Source: Calditrichota bacterium (GTDB taxonomy: Bacteria; Zhuqueibacterota; Zhuqueibacteria; Zhuqueibacterales; Geothermadaptataceae). From it: a DNA stretch of 64,000 nucleotides. Each line of letters begins with the position of its first letter. The stretch's first letter is position 1. Under the pieces are notes generated by a model. It was not told where the DNA came from. It was given only the letters and a program-made list of their open reading frames with translations, and searched no databases. Positions 9,117 to 17,240 of the stretch are shown piece by piece. The stretch covers positions 124,001-188,000 of the forward strand of contig QQUE01000018.1 in assembly GCA_008501765.1 (NCBI GenBank), read 5' to 3'. The position numbers and the translations under genes are program-made.

Positions 9117-10097
9117 ATGCGGCCGAACAATGACATCGGAAAAAATATGCACGAAATAACCTCAGGCGATTTCTCTGTCAGGAAAATAATGAATGAAATT
9201 GTCGGTTTGAGCCCCGCTATTGTTCGCGTAAAACGCGCGACCAGAAAAATAGCCAAAAGTGATGAAGATTGCTTGATTATTGGCGAATCCGGAGTGGGAA
9301 AAGCCCAGGTAGCCCATATTATTCATCGGCTGAGTCGAAGACGGTCTGACCCACTCGTTAAGCTTTATCCATCAGAATTTTATTCAACCAAAAATAGTCA
9401 AAATGGTGAGTTTACCCAGCATTTTGATCGGATTATCAGTTCCGCCGCTGGTGGAACCCTGGTTGTTTTTGACGTTGAAGAATTTCCCGACCAACAAAAA
9501 TTTCAGTTGCAGGAACTTTTGCAGGGGCTCAATGGCTATAAAAAGTTTTGGGAAGGAAGTTCCCGGCCACGAATCATTTCCACATCTAAATTAAGCCCAC
9601 AAAAAGCCCTGGAACAAAAAACCATATCGACGAATTTATATTATAAACTAAATCGTTTGATGCTCGAAATTCCGGCCTTGCGCAGCCGGAAACAGGACAT
9701 CCCATACCTCTATCAAAAATTCATTCGCAAAGCAGCCCGTGCGCAGGGAATTACCCTCGAAGGCTATGCGCTGAGCGATGAACTTTATGATGGGCTGATG
9801 TTGTATAATTGGCCAGGGAATGTAAAAGAATTGAAAAATTGTATCCGCACGCTGGTTGTAACCGCTGAAAATGGCCTCGTAAAACCCACGGTTTTACCTT
9901 TTCTCGACAACAAAGACCCGCTGAAACTGTTTGCTGAGAAGTCATTGCCTGAGGCGGTGCAGATTGTCGAGAATTATTTACTGAAAAAAGCGCTGGGCCG
10001 TTTTGAGGGCAATCAAACAAAAGCCGCACAGCACTTGCAAATTTCAGAAGCCTCACTGCGATATAAATTAAAAAAATACGTTATTGATAATAAGTAG
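9117..10097 (+). CDS. sigma-54-activator-like AAA+ regulator lacking GAFTGA, with Fis-type HTH
   Basis: The 326-residue protein has the central AAA+ domain and C-terminal Fis helix-turn-helix of bacterial enhancer-binding proteins, but no N-terminal receiver or sensor domain. Walker A is intact (GESGVGK, 56-62), Walker B is altered (GGTLVVFDVEE, about 112-122, where GGTLFLDE is usual), and WPGNVKELKN (232-241) and the HTH (GNQTKAAQHLQIS, 298-310) are clear. The L1 loop motif GAFTGA, which contacts sigma-54, is absent and the segment between Walker A and B is shortened. It may therefore regulate independently of sigma-54, as TyrR-like proteins do. It lies upstream of the TRAP genes but is separated from them by a terminator. 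Confidence 0.8.
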   Translation: MRPNNDIGKNMHEITSGDFSVRKIMNEIVGLSPAIVRVKRATRKIAKSDEDCLIIGESGVGKAQVAHIIHRLSRRRSDPLVKLYPSEFYSTKNSQNGEFTQHFDRIISSAAGGTLVVFDVEEFPDQQKFQLQELLQGLNGYKKFWEGSSRPRIISTSKLSPQKALEQKTISTNLYYKLNRLMLEIPALRSRKQDIPYLYQKFIRKAARAQGITLEGYALSDELYDGLMLYNWPGNVKELKNCIRTLVVTAENGLVKPTVLPFLDNKDPLKLFAEKSLPEAVQIVENYLLKKALGRFEGNQTKAAQHLQISEASLRYKLKKYVIDNK

Positions 10098-10125
10098 ATT
10101 GTAATTTTACACTCCTGGTTCTTCA

Positions 10126-10158
10126 AAAAGGGCGGCTTTCGGGCCTGCCCTTTTTTTT
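10126..10158 (+). terminator. intrinsic terminator after the AAA+ regulator
   Basis: AAAGGGC pairs with GCCCTTT, with an inner GGC/GCC extension around TTTCGG, followed by a run of eight T. It ends the regulator transcript about 30 bp after its stop codon. Confidence 0.85.
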
Positions 10159-10380
10159 ATTGTCCACACTGTGGAATTATGCGATGGTACCAGTTGCGAT
10201 TGATCAGTTTTGCGCATTTTATTCAGCACTCACGATGAATTCAGTTGCTCTTTTGTAAGAAATATGATTATTTAAATAATTGAGGCATTCAAGATTTATA
10301 CTGGAAAAACGAATTGAGCGGATTGAGTCCCGCAATATTAAGCGTCCTGACTGAATATTTAAATGTGAAAGACTTCGCCT

Positions 10381-10905
10381 GTGCACATCCTGAGAAAAGC
10401 TATCACGGTAATTGATTTAATAAACGAGAAAATCGGCAGTGGCGTCTCGTGGCTGACGATCGTCATGATTGCAGTCGTCTGTTTCGACGTTTTCACACGC
10501 TATTTTCTGAAGCGGAGCAGCATTGCCATCCAGGAATTGGAATGGCACATTTTTGCAGTGATATTTTTGCTGGGCGCAGCTTTTACCCTCAAACATGAGC
10601 GTCACGTTCGCGTTGATGCGGTTTACAATTCTTTAAGCGAACGCTGGCAGGCATGGATTAATTTTCTCGGCTCACTTTTTTTTCTTCTGCCTTTCGCACT
10701 TCTCGTCATTTGGGCCTCAACAAGTTTCGTTACAAATTCTTTTGCTTTGGGTGAAACCTCGCCAGATCCCGGCGGCCTGCCCGCCCGCTGGTTGCTGAAA
10801 GCCTGTATCCCGCTCGCTTTTTTTCTGCTGCTTCTGCAAGGATTATCAATGAATTTTAAGGCCATACTTGCGCTCTGGGGCGGGGAAGGAAAGTGCGATG
10901 AGTGA
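10381..10905 (+). CDS. TRAP transporter small permease subunit (DctQ)
   Basis: This 174-residue protein has four predicted transmembrane helices (about 17-37, 52-68, 92-114, 134-156), and the second is preceded by the FTRYFLKRSS and ELEWHIFAV segments typical of DctQ. With the large permease next door it forms the membrane part of a tripartite ATP-independent periplasmic transporter, which imports organic acids using the sodium gradient. The start is a GTG with only a weak upstream site. The stop codon overlaps the dctM start by eight bases, so translation is probably coupled. Confidence 0.85.
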   Translation: MHILRKAITVIDLINEKIGSGVSWLTIVMIAVVCFDVFTRYFLKRSSIAIQELEWHIFAVIFLLGAAFTLKHERHVRVDAVYNSLSERWQAWINFLGSLFFLLPFALLVIWASTSFVTNSFALGETSPDPGGLPARWLLKACIPLAFFLLLLQGLSMNFKAILALWGGEGKCDE

Positions 10906-12220
10906 ATTGATGCCATTAATCCTGTTCATCACACTTTTCGGTTTGCTCATGGCTGGATTTCCAGTTGCATTCACTCTTGGCGGCGTCTCCATCTTTTTTG
11001 GTGTGCTGACTTTCGGGTTTGATTTTTTTAATTTGCTACCTTTACGAATTTGGGGCGTGATGTCCAACTTTGTTTTGCTCGCGGTGCCGCTTTTTGTTTT
11101 TATGGGAGTGATGTTGGAAAAATCTGGCATCGCGGAAGAACTTTTGGAAACCATGGCTTTGCTTTTTGGCCGGTTACGTGGTGGACTGGCCATCTCAGTA
11201 ATAATCGTCGGAACCTTGTTGGCGGCTTCTACAGGCATTGTTGGCGCGACCGTTGTGACAATGGGAATGATGAGCTTGCCGACGATGCTTAAACGTGGTT
11301 ACAGCGCGGAATTGGCCAGCGGAACTATCTGCGCTTCCGGCACATTGGGGCAAATAATTCCGCCGAGTATCGTGCTGGTTTTATTGGGCAGCATTCTCAA
11401 TATTCCTGTCGGGGATCTTTTTATCGGGGCGATTATTCCGGGGATTGTGCTCGTTGGACTCTATTTGCTGTGGATTGTTTTTATCGCCATTTTTCGACCG
11501 GAAGCTGCGCCTTCGATGCCACGAGAAATCGTCGATGCGTTCAAAGGCACAGTTATGTCAGGCAGGATTTTCAAAGCTTTTTTGCCACCATTCGCCTTAA
11601 TTATTACAGTTTTGGGTTCAATTTTGGCGGGTATTGCCTCGCCGACTGAAGCAGCCGCTGTTGGGGCGCTTGGCGCGATTATTCTCACAGCACTGCGGGG
11701 AAAACTTACGATGAGCACCTTGCGCAATGTTTCGCGGGAAACGACTTTTCTCACCTGCATGGTTTTTATAATTCTCGTTGGCGCCACGGCTTTTGGGCTG
11801 GTTTTTCGTGGCATGGGTGGTGACCGTCTGTTAGCCGATTTCATCATCGGCAACAATCTGGGGCCACACACATTTCTCGCCATCGTGATGATCATTGTTT
11901 TTATCGCTGGTTTTTTCATCGATTTTTTCGAAATCTGTTTCATAATCGTGCCCGTCGTTGCACCGATTTTCGTTTCGATGGGGATCGATTTATTGTGGTT
12001 CGGGGTGCTCATAGCCATTAATTTACAGACGTCTTTTCTGACACCGCCTTTCGGATTTTCTTTGTTTTATCTCAAAGGCGTCGCGCCCCCGGAAGTCTCG
12101 ACGCAGATGATTTACAAAGGCATCATTCCATTCATAATCATCCAGCTCATCGGATTGGGCCTGGTTATTCTGTTCCCGGAAACTGCGACGATGTTGCCGA
12201 AATTGATAATTGGGCAGTAA
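10898..12220 (+). CDS. TRAP transporter large permease subunit (DctM)
   Basis: The 440-residue integral membrane protein has about 12 hydrophobic segments and the DctM signatures: AGFPVAFTLGG near residue 17-27, GTLLAASTGIVGATVVTMG (about 107-125), GQIIPPSIVLVLLG and ASPTEAAAVGALGA. These line the sodium and substrate path of the elevator-type transporter. The start at 10898 has GGGGAAGGA upstream and overlaps the end of dctQ; an earlier in-frame start at 10868 would overlap more and lacks a site. The binding-protein gene lies just downstream on the opposite strand, an uncommon arrangement. Confidence 0.95.
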   Translation: MSELMPLILFITLFGLLMAGFPVAFTLGGVSIFFGVLTFGFDFFNLLPLRIWGVMSNFVLLAVPLFVFMGVMLEKSGIAEELLETMALLFGRLRGGLAISVIIVGTLLAASTGIVGATVVTMGMMSLPTMLKRGYSAELASGTICASGTLGQIIPPSIVLVLLGSILNIPVGDLFIGAIIPGIVLVGLYLLWIVFIAIFRPEAAPSMPREIVDAFKGTVMSGRIFKAFLPPFALIITVLGSILAGIASPTEAAAVGALGAIILTALRGKLTMSTLRNVSRETTFLTCMVFIILVGATAFGLVFRGMGGDRLLADFIIGNNLGPHTFLAIVMIIVFIAGFFIDFFEICFIIVPVVAPIFVSMGIDLLWFGVLIAINLQTSFLTPPFGFSLFYLKGVAPPEVSTQMIYKGIIPFIIIQLIGLGLVILFPETATMLPKLIIGQ

Positions 12221-12259
12221 AGTCTGTATCCCGAGAATAGTATTTTTGCGATAGGTTGA

Positions 12260-13378
12260 TCACGCCTTCACTGCCGCGTCATAAACATGTGTTGTGACCT
12301 CCTCCCAGCCTGTGATTTGTTTACGAAAATTGCGATATGATTCATAAATTTTCGCTGCTTTCGCATCGCTGCTAACCAAATCATCGATAACTTCTTCGGA
12401 AAAATTCTTGAATGCTGATAAGACGTCATCGGGGAATTTTTGTAAATTGACATTGTGCTCGTTGATCAATTTCGTTAAATATTCACCATTTTTAGCATTA
12501 AACTCCGCCAATACCTGCCCGTTTAGTCTCGCTGCAGCCGTGCGAATAATTGCCTGCAAATCGTTCGGCAAACCCTCAAATGCCGATTTGTTCACTGTCA
12601 ATTCCAAAACAGTTCCGGGTTCGTGCCAGCCGGGATAATAGTAGTATCTGGCGATTTTATGGAAGCCTTTGAGATAATCGTGGTAGGGCCCGATCCATTC
12701 TGTCGCATCGATGACGCCACGCTCGAGGTTGGTGTAAATTTCGGCGCCCGGCGTCGCCAGCCCGGTTCCCCCGGCTTTGTTGATCACTTTGCTTCCCAGC
12801 CCCGGGATGCGCATTTTCAATCCCTGAATATCACTGATTGAGTTGATCATTTTGTTGAACCAGCCGCCCATTTGCATGCCGGTATTTCCTGCCGGAAAAG
12901 GGATCAAATCGAAGGGGGCGTAAAGTTCTTCCCAAAGTTTTAAGCCACCGCCGCCCGTGAGCCAGGCGTTCATTTGCTGCGTATTCATGCCAAAAGGTAC
13001 AGTGGAGAAGAACTGACCGGCCGGTACTTTTCCAGCCCAATAATAAGAGGCGCCGTGGCTCATTTGGGCGACACCCGAGCGGACAGCTTCAAAGGATTCA
13101 AATGCCGGAACCAATTCGTTGGCGCCATAAACCTGAATTGATAGTCGTCCTTCGGACATTTCTTTAATCCAATCGGCAAATTGATCGACGCCCTCACCGA
13201 GCACCGGAAAGTGCGGGGCCCAGGTTGTGACAATGCGCCATTTGTATTTTTTTCGAGTGTGAACTGCTGGCCCCTCTGTTTTATTTTCCGGTGAACAACT
13301 GAGTAGAATCGCCGAACTGCCGGCAAGAGCTGTGACGCTCCCTTTTTTAATAAAATCTCTTCTACCGATTTTTTTCAT
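12260..13378 (-). CDS. TRAP transporter substrate-binding protein, TakP-like
   Basis: The 372-residue protein captures the ligand in the periplasm for the DctQM permease. It starts with a twin-arginine signal (GRRDFIKKG, residues 4-12) and a possible lipobox (LLSC). The mature part matches the alpha-keto-acid branch of DctP proteins: GGWFNK, the Arg-containing GLKMRIPGLGSKV, and ATEWIGPYHDYLKGF followed by YYYPGWHEPG. In TakP such segments bind sodium and a 2-oxo acid, so pyruvate-, lactate- or keto-acid-like ligands are likely. The start at 13378 has CAGGAG seven bases upstream, while the longer frame from 13444 would place the Arg pair too far in. Confidence 0.9.
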   Translation of the reverse strand: MKKIGRRDFIKKGSVTALAGSSAILLSCSPENKTEGPAVHTRKKYKWRIVTTWAPHFPVLGEGVDQFADWIKEMSEGRLSIQVYGANELVPAFESFEAVRSGVAQMSHGASYYWAGKVPAGQFFSTVPFGMNTQQMNAWLTGGGGLKLWEELYAPFDLIPFPAGNTGMQMGGWFNKMINSISDIQGLKMRIPGLGSKVINKAGGTGLATPGAEIYTNLERGVIDATEWIGPYHDYLKGFHKIARYYYYPGWHEPGTVLELTVNKSAFEGLPNDLQAIIRTAAARLNGQVLAEFNAKNGEYLTKLINEHNVNLQKFPDDVLSAFKNFSEEVIDDLVSSDAKAAKIYESYRNFRKQITGWEEVTTHVYDAAVKA

Positions 13379-13592
13379 TTTGTCTCCTGTTTCTGGCTCA
13401 CTGCAATTTTGTAAACCTACCTCTGTACTAAGCAAATAATGCATAAGTTTTGAAAAATAGATATGTTAAGAATTGGAATCTTAAAATAAGAGAGAAAAGG
13501 AAGTCCTGCAAGAAAAAAATGAGATAGACGGCTGGGAATGAACCTGGCTAATCCAGGCGGATTTTGATGGAAAACGTGGGCAATGTTTCAAA

Positions 13593-14888
13593 TTATGTTT
13601 TATCCGGATCATCCTGAGTTCCGGTTTCTTCTTTAATTTTTGAGTAATATTTTTTGTAATAGTCTTTTAATTCTTGCGTTAGCCAAATGCATTTGGTGTA
13701 GGCGCCGTAGCGCAATTTATACGTGGCCTCGTGCAAGTTTATTTTTTTAAAAGCGCTGGATAAATGCTGGCAATCAACGTTATTCCCTTTGCAGAGAAAA
13801 AGTGTTGGTGAGCCGATACCGCGCATAGGGTAGGGGACGGCGAGATTTTCATTTTTAGGACCGAAAGTGCAGGAAGTTTCAAGGCGTTCCAGTGTTTTAT
13901 AAAATCGAAAAATTTCTTTCATTTGCAGCCATCGGGCCAAATTATCGATGGGTTCTTTTTTTAGTTGATCTTTTTTCGATAAAACATAAATGATATCAAG
14001 CGCTCCGGCCCCATTAACAGGCCTTTCCGCATCCACAGAAAGCAATTGCTCAAAATAATCCGCAACAGCCACTATCTGCGCCAATTCTGCAGATTCTTCA
14101 TCGAGTTTGAGGTAGGAATAATCAGCAGCAAATTTACTCTGTAAGACGAGATCGATTGCCGTATCAACTTCTTTTGGTAACTGTAAATTTTTTAAATATT
14201 TTGTTTTGTTCTCCAGGGCGATTGTCAGCGCGTTTGCGCGATATGTTTTATCATTCAATTTCTTGGTTACAATTTTTAAAAAACAAAAACTAAGAACCAT
14301 AGCGGTCAGAAATAGTTTTAAAAAAAAATCGTCCTCACGCTCTTTTTTTGAGGTAAATGCGATCCCGAGGGCAAGAAGAGTTCTCGAGATTCCGACTAAA
14401 ATTTCTTTGGTAAAAACTTCATTGTTATTTTTTTCTTGCAGAGTGAAAAAATCCGGCTCAAAAAACGTGAAAAGTAATCGTTCATTTTTTAAAGCCAAAT
14501 TCATGATCTGTGAATACCTGTCATCATAATAATCAAAAATCGGTTTTTCGATTTTATTAAGAATATTTTTACAATTCATTTGCGAATGAACTGTTTTATT
14601 GAATATTTCAATCAGCTTGTTTTGGATTTCAGCCTGTTTCGCTATTTCGACCTCACAGGTAAAATCTGCATTGCGTTCATGCATTTTTTCCAACAGCGAA
14701 AATATGTGAGAATCAAACTCTTTACCGGCGCGGCAGAGCACGGCGTCCTTCTCATTTTTGATGTCTTTGGCAAGTGTGAGATTCCAGTCCTGTTCAATTT
14801 TACTTCTGAGATCAAGGTGCAGAAATGATGCAAAGAGTTCAAACTCATGAAAAGTTGATAAAACGATAGTTTTTTCGGTAAAGTGCAT
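13593..14888 (-). CDS. uncharacterised protein with a degenerate HD-GYP-like C-terminal region
   Basis: This 431-residue protein has no signal peptide. A helical N-terminal part (1-175) is followed by a hydrophobic stretch (about 190-210, LKLFLTAMVLSFCFLKIV). Residues of about 265-330 resemble the end of HD-GYP domains: AQIVAVADYFEQLLS corresponds to the family's RIIAVADVYDALTS helix and is followed by a helical tail. The metal-binding HD pair and the HHE...GYP loop that should precede it are not visible, so phosphodiesterase activity is unlikely. The C-terminal 100 residues are Cys- and Lys-rich. It stands alone between larger gaps. Confidence 0.55.
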   Translation of the reverse strand: MHFTEKTIVLSTFHEFELFASFLHLDLRSKIEQDWNLTLAKDIKNEKDAVLCRAGKEFDSHIFSLLEKMHERNADFTCEVEIAKQAEIQNKLIEIFNKTVHSQMNCKNILNKIEKPIFDYYDDRYSQIMNLALKNERLLFTFFEPDFFTLQEKNNNEVFTKEILVGISRTLLALGIAFTSKKEREDDFFLKLFLTAMVLSFCFLKIVTKKLNDKTYRANALTIALENKTKYLKNLQLPKEVDTAIDLVLQSKFAADYSYLKLDEESAELAQIVAVADYFEQLLSVDAERPVNGAGALDIIYVLSKKDQLKKEPIDNLARWLQMKEIFRFYKTLERLETSCTFGPKNENLAVPYPMRGIGSPTLFLCKGNNVDCQHLSSAFKKINLHEATYKLRYGAYTKCIWLTQELKDYYKKYYSKIKEETGTQDDPDKT

Positions 14889-15291
14889 TTTGAATTTTTA
14901 CAGAGTTAAGTTTGAACTTCCAGCAATTGAAATATTGTGGAAATTCGAAAATTAATAATTGAGCATCGTTTTTAGTTTTCGACATTTTTGCCGCTAAACA
15001 AAAGTATATTTTCTGGCTTATTATATTAACAGCAGCCGTCGCATTCAGAAAGTCCGTTTCCTTGTTTTTTAGATAGAGATTTGGAATAAACTTTCAGAAA
15101 TAATTGTACTCAATCTTCCCAATTATTAACTAAAACCATCCAAATAATGAATAATGAGCGAAAAGAAATAATATGAACTGTTATTTTCGCGTACTGCTTA
15201 GATGAAAAGCTGCTTGCATCGGGTTTTTATTTTTATCATCTTTACACTTATTTTCAAGTCTACAGACAGTGCAAGCAAGCGTACATTCCTT

Positions 15292-15487
15292 TTAGCCTGA
15301 ATAATTCTCTGCAGAGTCGCAAAGCCCGTAAAGAAAAGATTTAAAGATATAAAAAACAAAACTCTGCGAGCTCTGCGTGGGATGCTTTTTTAAAAAAACT
15401 ATATTTTTTCATCAATCAACATTCAACGGTGTAATTATAAATATGTTAAGCATGTTTTATAAAAAATTTATGAATGATTCGGGTTAA
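15292..15487. repeat. MITE-like element, copy A
   Basis: This 196-bp non-coding element is bounded by imperfect 16-bp terminal inverted repeats (TTAGCCTGAATAATTC at 15292-15307 and GAATGATTCGGGTTAA at 15472-15487). The interior shares long blocks with the copy at 51090-51291: AGAAAAGATTTAAAGAT, CTCTGCGAGCTC, TTTTTTCATCAATC and ATATGTTAAGCATG. It has no coding capacity, so mobilisation would need a transposase supplied elsewhere. Confidence 0.8.
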
Positions 15488-15516
15488 GAAAAAAAAGCTC
15501 GAATTCGAAATTTGTT

Positions 15517-15719
15517 TTAACCTGAATAATTCGCACACAAGGGCACTAAGTCCACAAAAATTATTTAAATACTTATAAAACATAATTTTGTGAACCCCGT
15601 GGCTTTGTGAGAGCTAATTTTAATAGATAACTTAGTTTTTCTTCTCGTCTTATCTCAAACATCTAATTATCAACAAGTTAAGAATATTTTAAAAAATATT
15701 TGTGAATAAAGCAGGTTAA
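15517..15719. repeat. MITE-like element, copy B (diverged)
   Basis: This 203-bp relative of copy A starts 29 bp after it. The left end TTAACCTGAATAATTC is identical to that of copy C, and the right end is eroded (GAATAAAGCAGGTTAA). The interior keeps the same order of blocks, with an ACAAGGGCACTAAGTCCAC-type start, a central AT-rich part and a GTTAAGAATATTTTA end, but is more diverged than A is from C. Confidence 0.7.
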
Positions 15720-15870
15720 ATATAAACCGGGAAAAGTGATTTCCAGTAAATTATGCAGATCAGTCAGCATAAATCCGGGGGAAATTATCCAATAACTTCA
15801 AAAGTGATAATTTGCGAGGATGCAAAACATTGTCAGGAGGGGGATTCTACAGTAAAATGAGGTCAATTCA

Positions 15871-17214
15871 GTGTATATAATAATAATAGGCGCCGGTGAA
15901 GTTGGATTTAATCTGGCCAAGCAATTATCAGGGGAAGGCCATGATATTGCGCTCATCGAAAACGATCCGGCAATTTATCAAAATGTGCAGGAAAATCTCG
16001 ATGTGAGCGCAATGCACGGCAGTGGTACGAGCTACAAAATCCTGGAATTGGCCGGGATTAAGGATGCAGATTTGCTGGTTGCCGTGACGACCAACGATGA
16101 AGTAAACCTGATCTCCGCGCAAATTGCCAAACAGTATGGTGTAAAACGCACAATTGCGCGGGTGAAAAATGATGAATTTCTACGCGAAGACGCGCCTTTA
16201 AATGCGGAGAAAATGAATATTGATCTCATTATCCATCCGGAATATGAAGCTGCCAATGCAGCGATTCGTTTATTGCACCAAACGGCAGCAACGGATGTAT
16301 TGGAATTCGAACAGGGCAGGATTAGTGTTATCGGTATTCAAATTGAAAATGATTCGCCAATAATTTATAAAAAACTGTCCGAACTCAGCGCTGGATTTAA
16401 AGATTTTGTATTTCGCATAATCGCCATTCAAAGGCTGGAGATTACCCGCATTCCAAAAGGTGACGACGAAATTTGGCCCGGTGACCGGATTTTTGTGGTG
16501 AGCAAACAGGAATTTGTTCCAGATGTTATTCGCCTGGCAGGCAAGGAAAATCATAAAAAGAGTGACCACATAATGGTTATGGGGGGCGGCCGCACCGGTT
16601 ATTTATTGGCCAAAGGTTTGGAACACAACCACCATGTTAAACTCATCGAAAAGAACCGTGCAAAGAGTGAGGAGCTCGCACAAAAACTTTCGAAAACGCT
16701 GGTCATTCTCGGGGACGGCCGTGATTTGAACTTGCTGGCGCTGGAAGCAATTACCGACATGGATGCTTTTATCGCTGCCACCGGGGATGATGAAACGAAT
16801 ATTATTTCCAGTTCAATTGCCCGGCATTTGCAGGTGCCACGCATCATCGCGATGGTGGACAAGGCGTCTTATTGCACAATTTTGCCCACCATTGGGGTTG
16901 ATGCATTTGTCTCCCGGCAGCGCATAACGGTAAACGCTATCTTAAAATTCATCCGCAAAGGCAATATAGTCAGCGTTGCGTCCCTGCCGGGAATTGCGGC
17001 AGAAGCCATCGAACTCATTCCTAAAAATGGATCGAAAATCACCCAGAAACCTTTGGCTGAAATCAATTTTCCAGCCCAGGCGATCGTTGGGGCTTTGATG
17101 CGTGGAACGGATGTGCTGATTCCGGAAGGATCAACGCAAATAGTCGCCGGGGATAAAGTTATCCTGTTTACATTGCCTTCCGCAATTAAGGAAGTTGAGA
17201 ATTTTTTTAACTAA
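15871..17214 (+). CDS. trkA: Trk potassium uptake regulatory protein TrkA
   Basis: TrkA is the cytoplasmic NAD(H)-binding gating ring of the Trk potassium channel/transporter. The 447-residue protein has two RCK modules in tandem. The first begins with the dinucleotide-binding motif GAGEVGFNLA (7-16) and the second with GGGRTGYLLAKG near residue 236, each followed by a TrkA-C subdomain (about 140-220 and 360-445). The start is a GTG, with GAGG nine bases upstream. trkH follows after 26 bp in the same direction, so the pair is an operon. Confidence 0.95.
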   Translation: MYIIIIGAGEVGFNLAKQLSGEGHDIALIENDPAIYQNVQENLDVSAMHGSGTSYKILELAGIKDADLLVAVTTNDEVNLISAQIAKQYGVKRTIARVKNDEFLREDAPLNAEKMNIDLIIHPEYEAANAAIRLLHQTAATDVLEFEQGRISVIGIQIENDSPIIYKKLSELSAGFKDFVFRIIAIQRLEITRIPKGDDEIWPGDRIFVVSKQEFVPDVIRLAGKENHKKSDHIMVMGGGRTGYLLAKGLEHNHHVKLIEKNRAKSEELAQKLSKTLVILGDGRDLNLLALEAITDMDAFIAATGDDETNIISSSIARHLQVPRIIAMVDKASYCTILPTIGVDAFVSRQRITVNAILKFIRKGNIVSVASLPGIAAEAIELIPKNGSKITQKPLAEINFPAQAIVGALMRGTDVLIPEGSTQIVAGDKVILFTLPSAIKEVENFFN

Positions 17215-17240
17215 GTAGTGGGAAATTTCGATAAATTCTG

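Larger units (their letters stand above)
14889..15870. other. long intergenic region carrying two MITE-like elements
   Basis: Nearly 1 kb without a credible gene separates the HD-GYP-like gene from trkA. About 400 bp of it consists of two adjacent repeat elements described separately. The remaining AT-rich flanks presumably contain the promoter regions of both divergent genes; no RNA gene is recognisable. Confidence 0.6.

Noticed and set aside
11461-12018. 185-codon frame antisense to dctM
   Set aside because: It is a mirror of a hydrophobic membrane-protein gene, with Lys/Ile/Pro-rich noise and no independent support.
15292-15719. tRNA or structured RNA in the trkA upstream gap
   Set aside because: The repeats fold partly, but no T-loop (GTTCGAATC-like) or acceptor stem was found, and the same sequence recurs at 51 kb with MITE-like ends.
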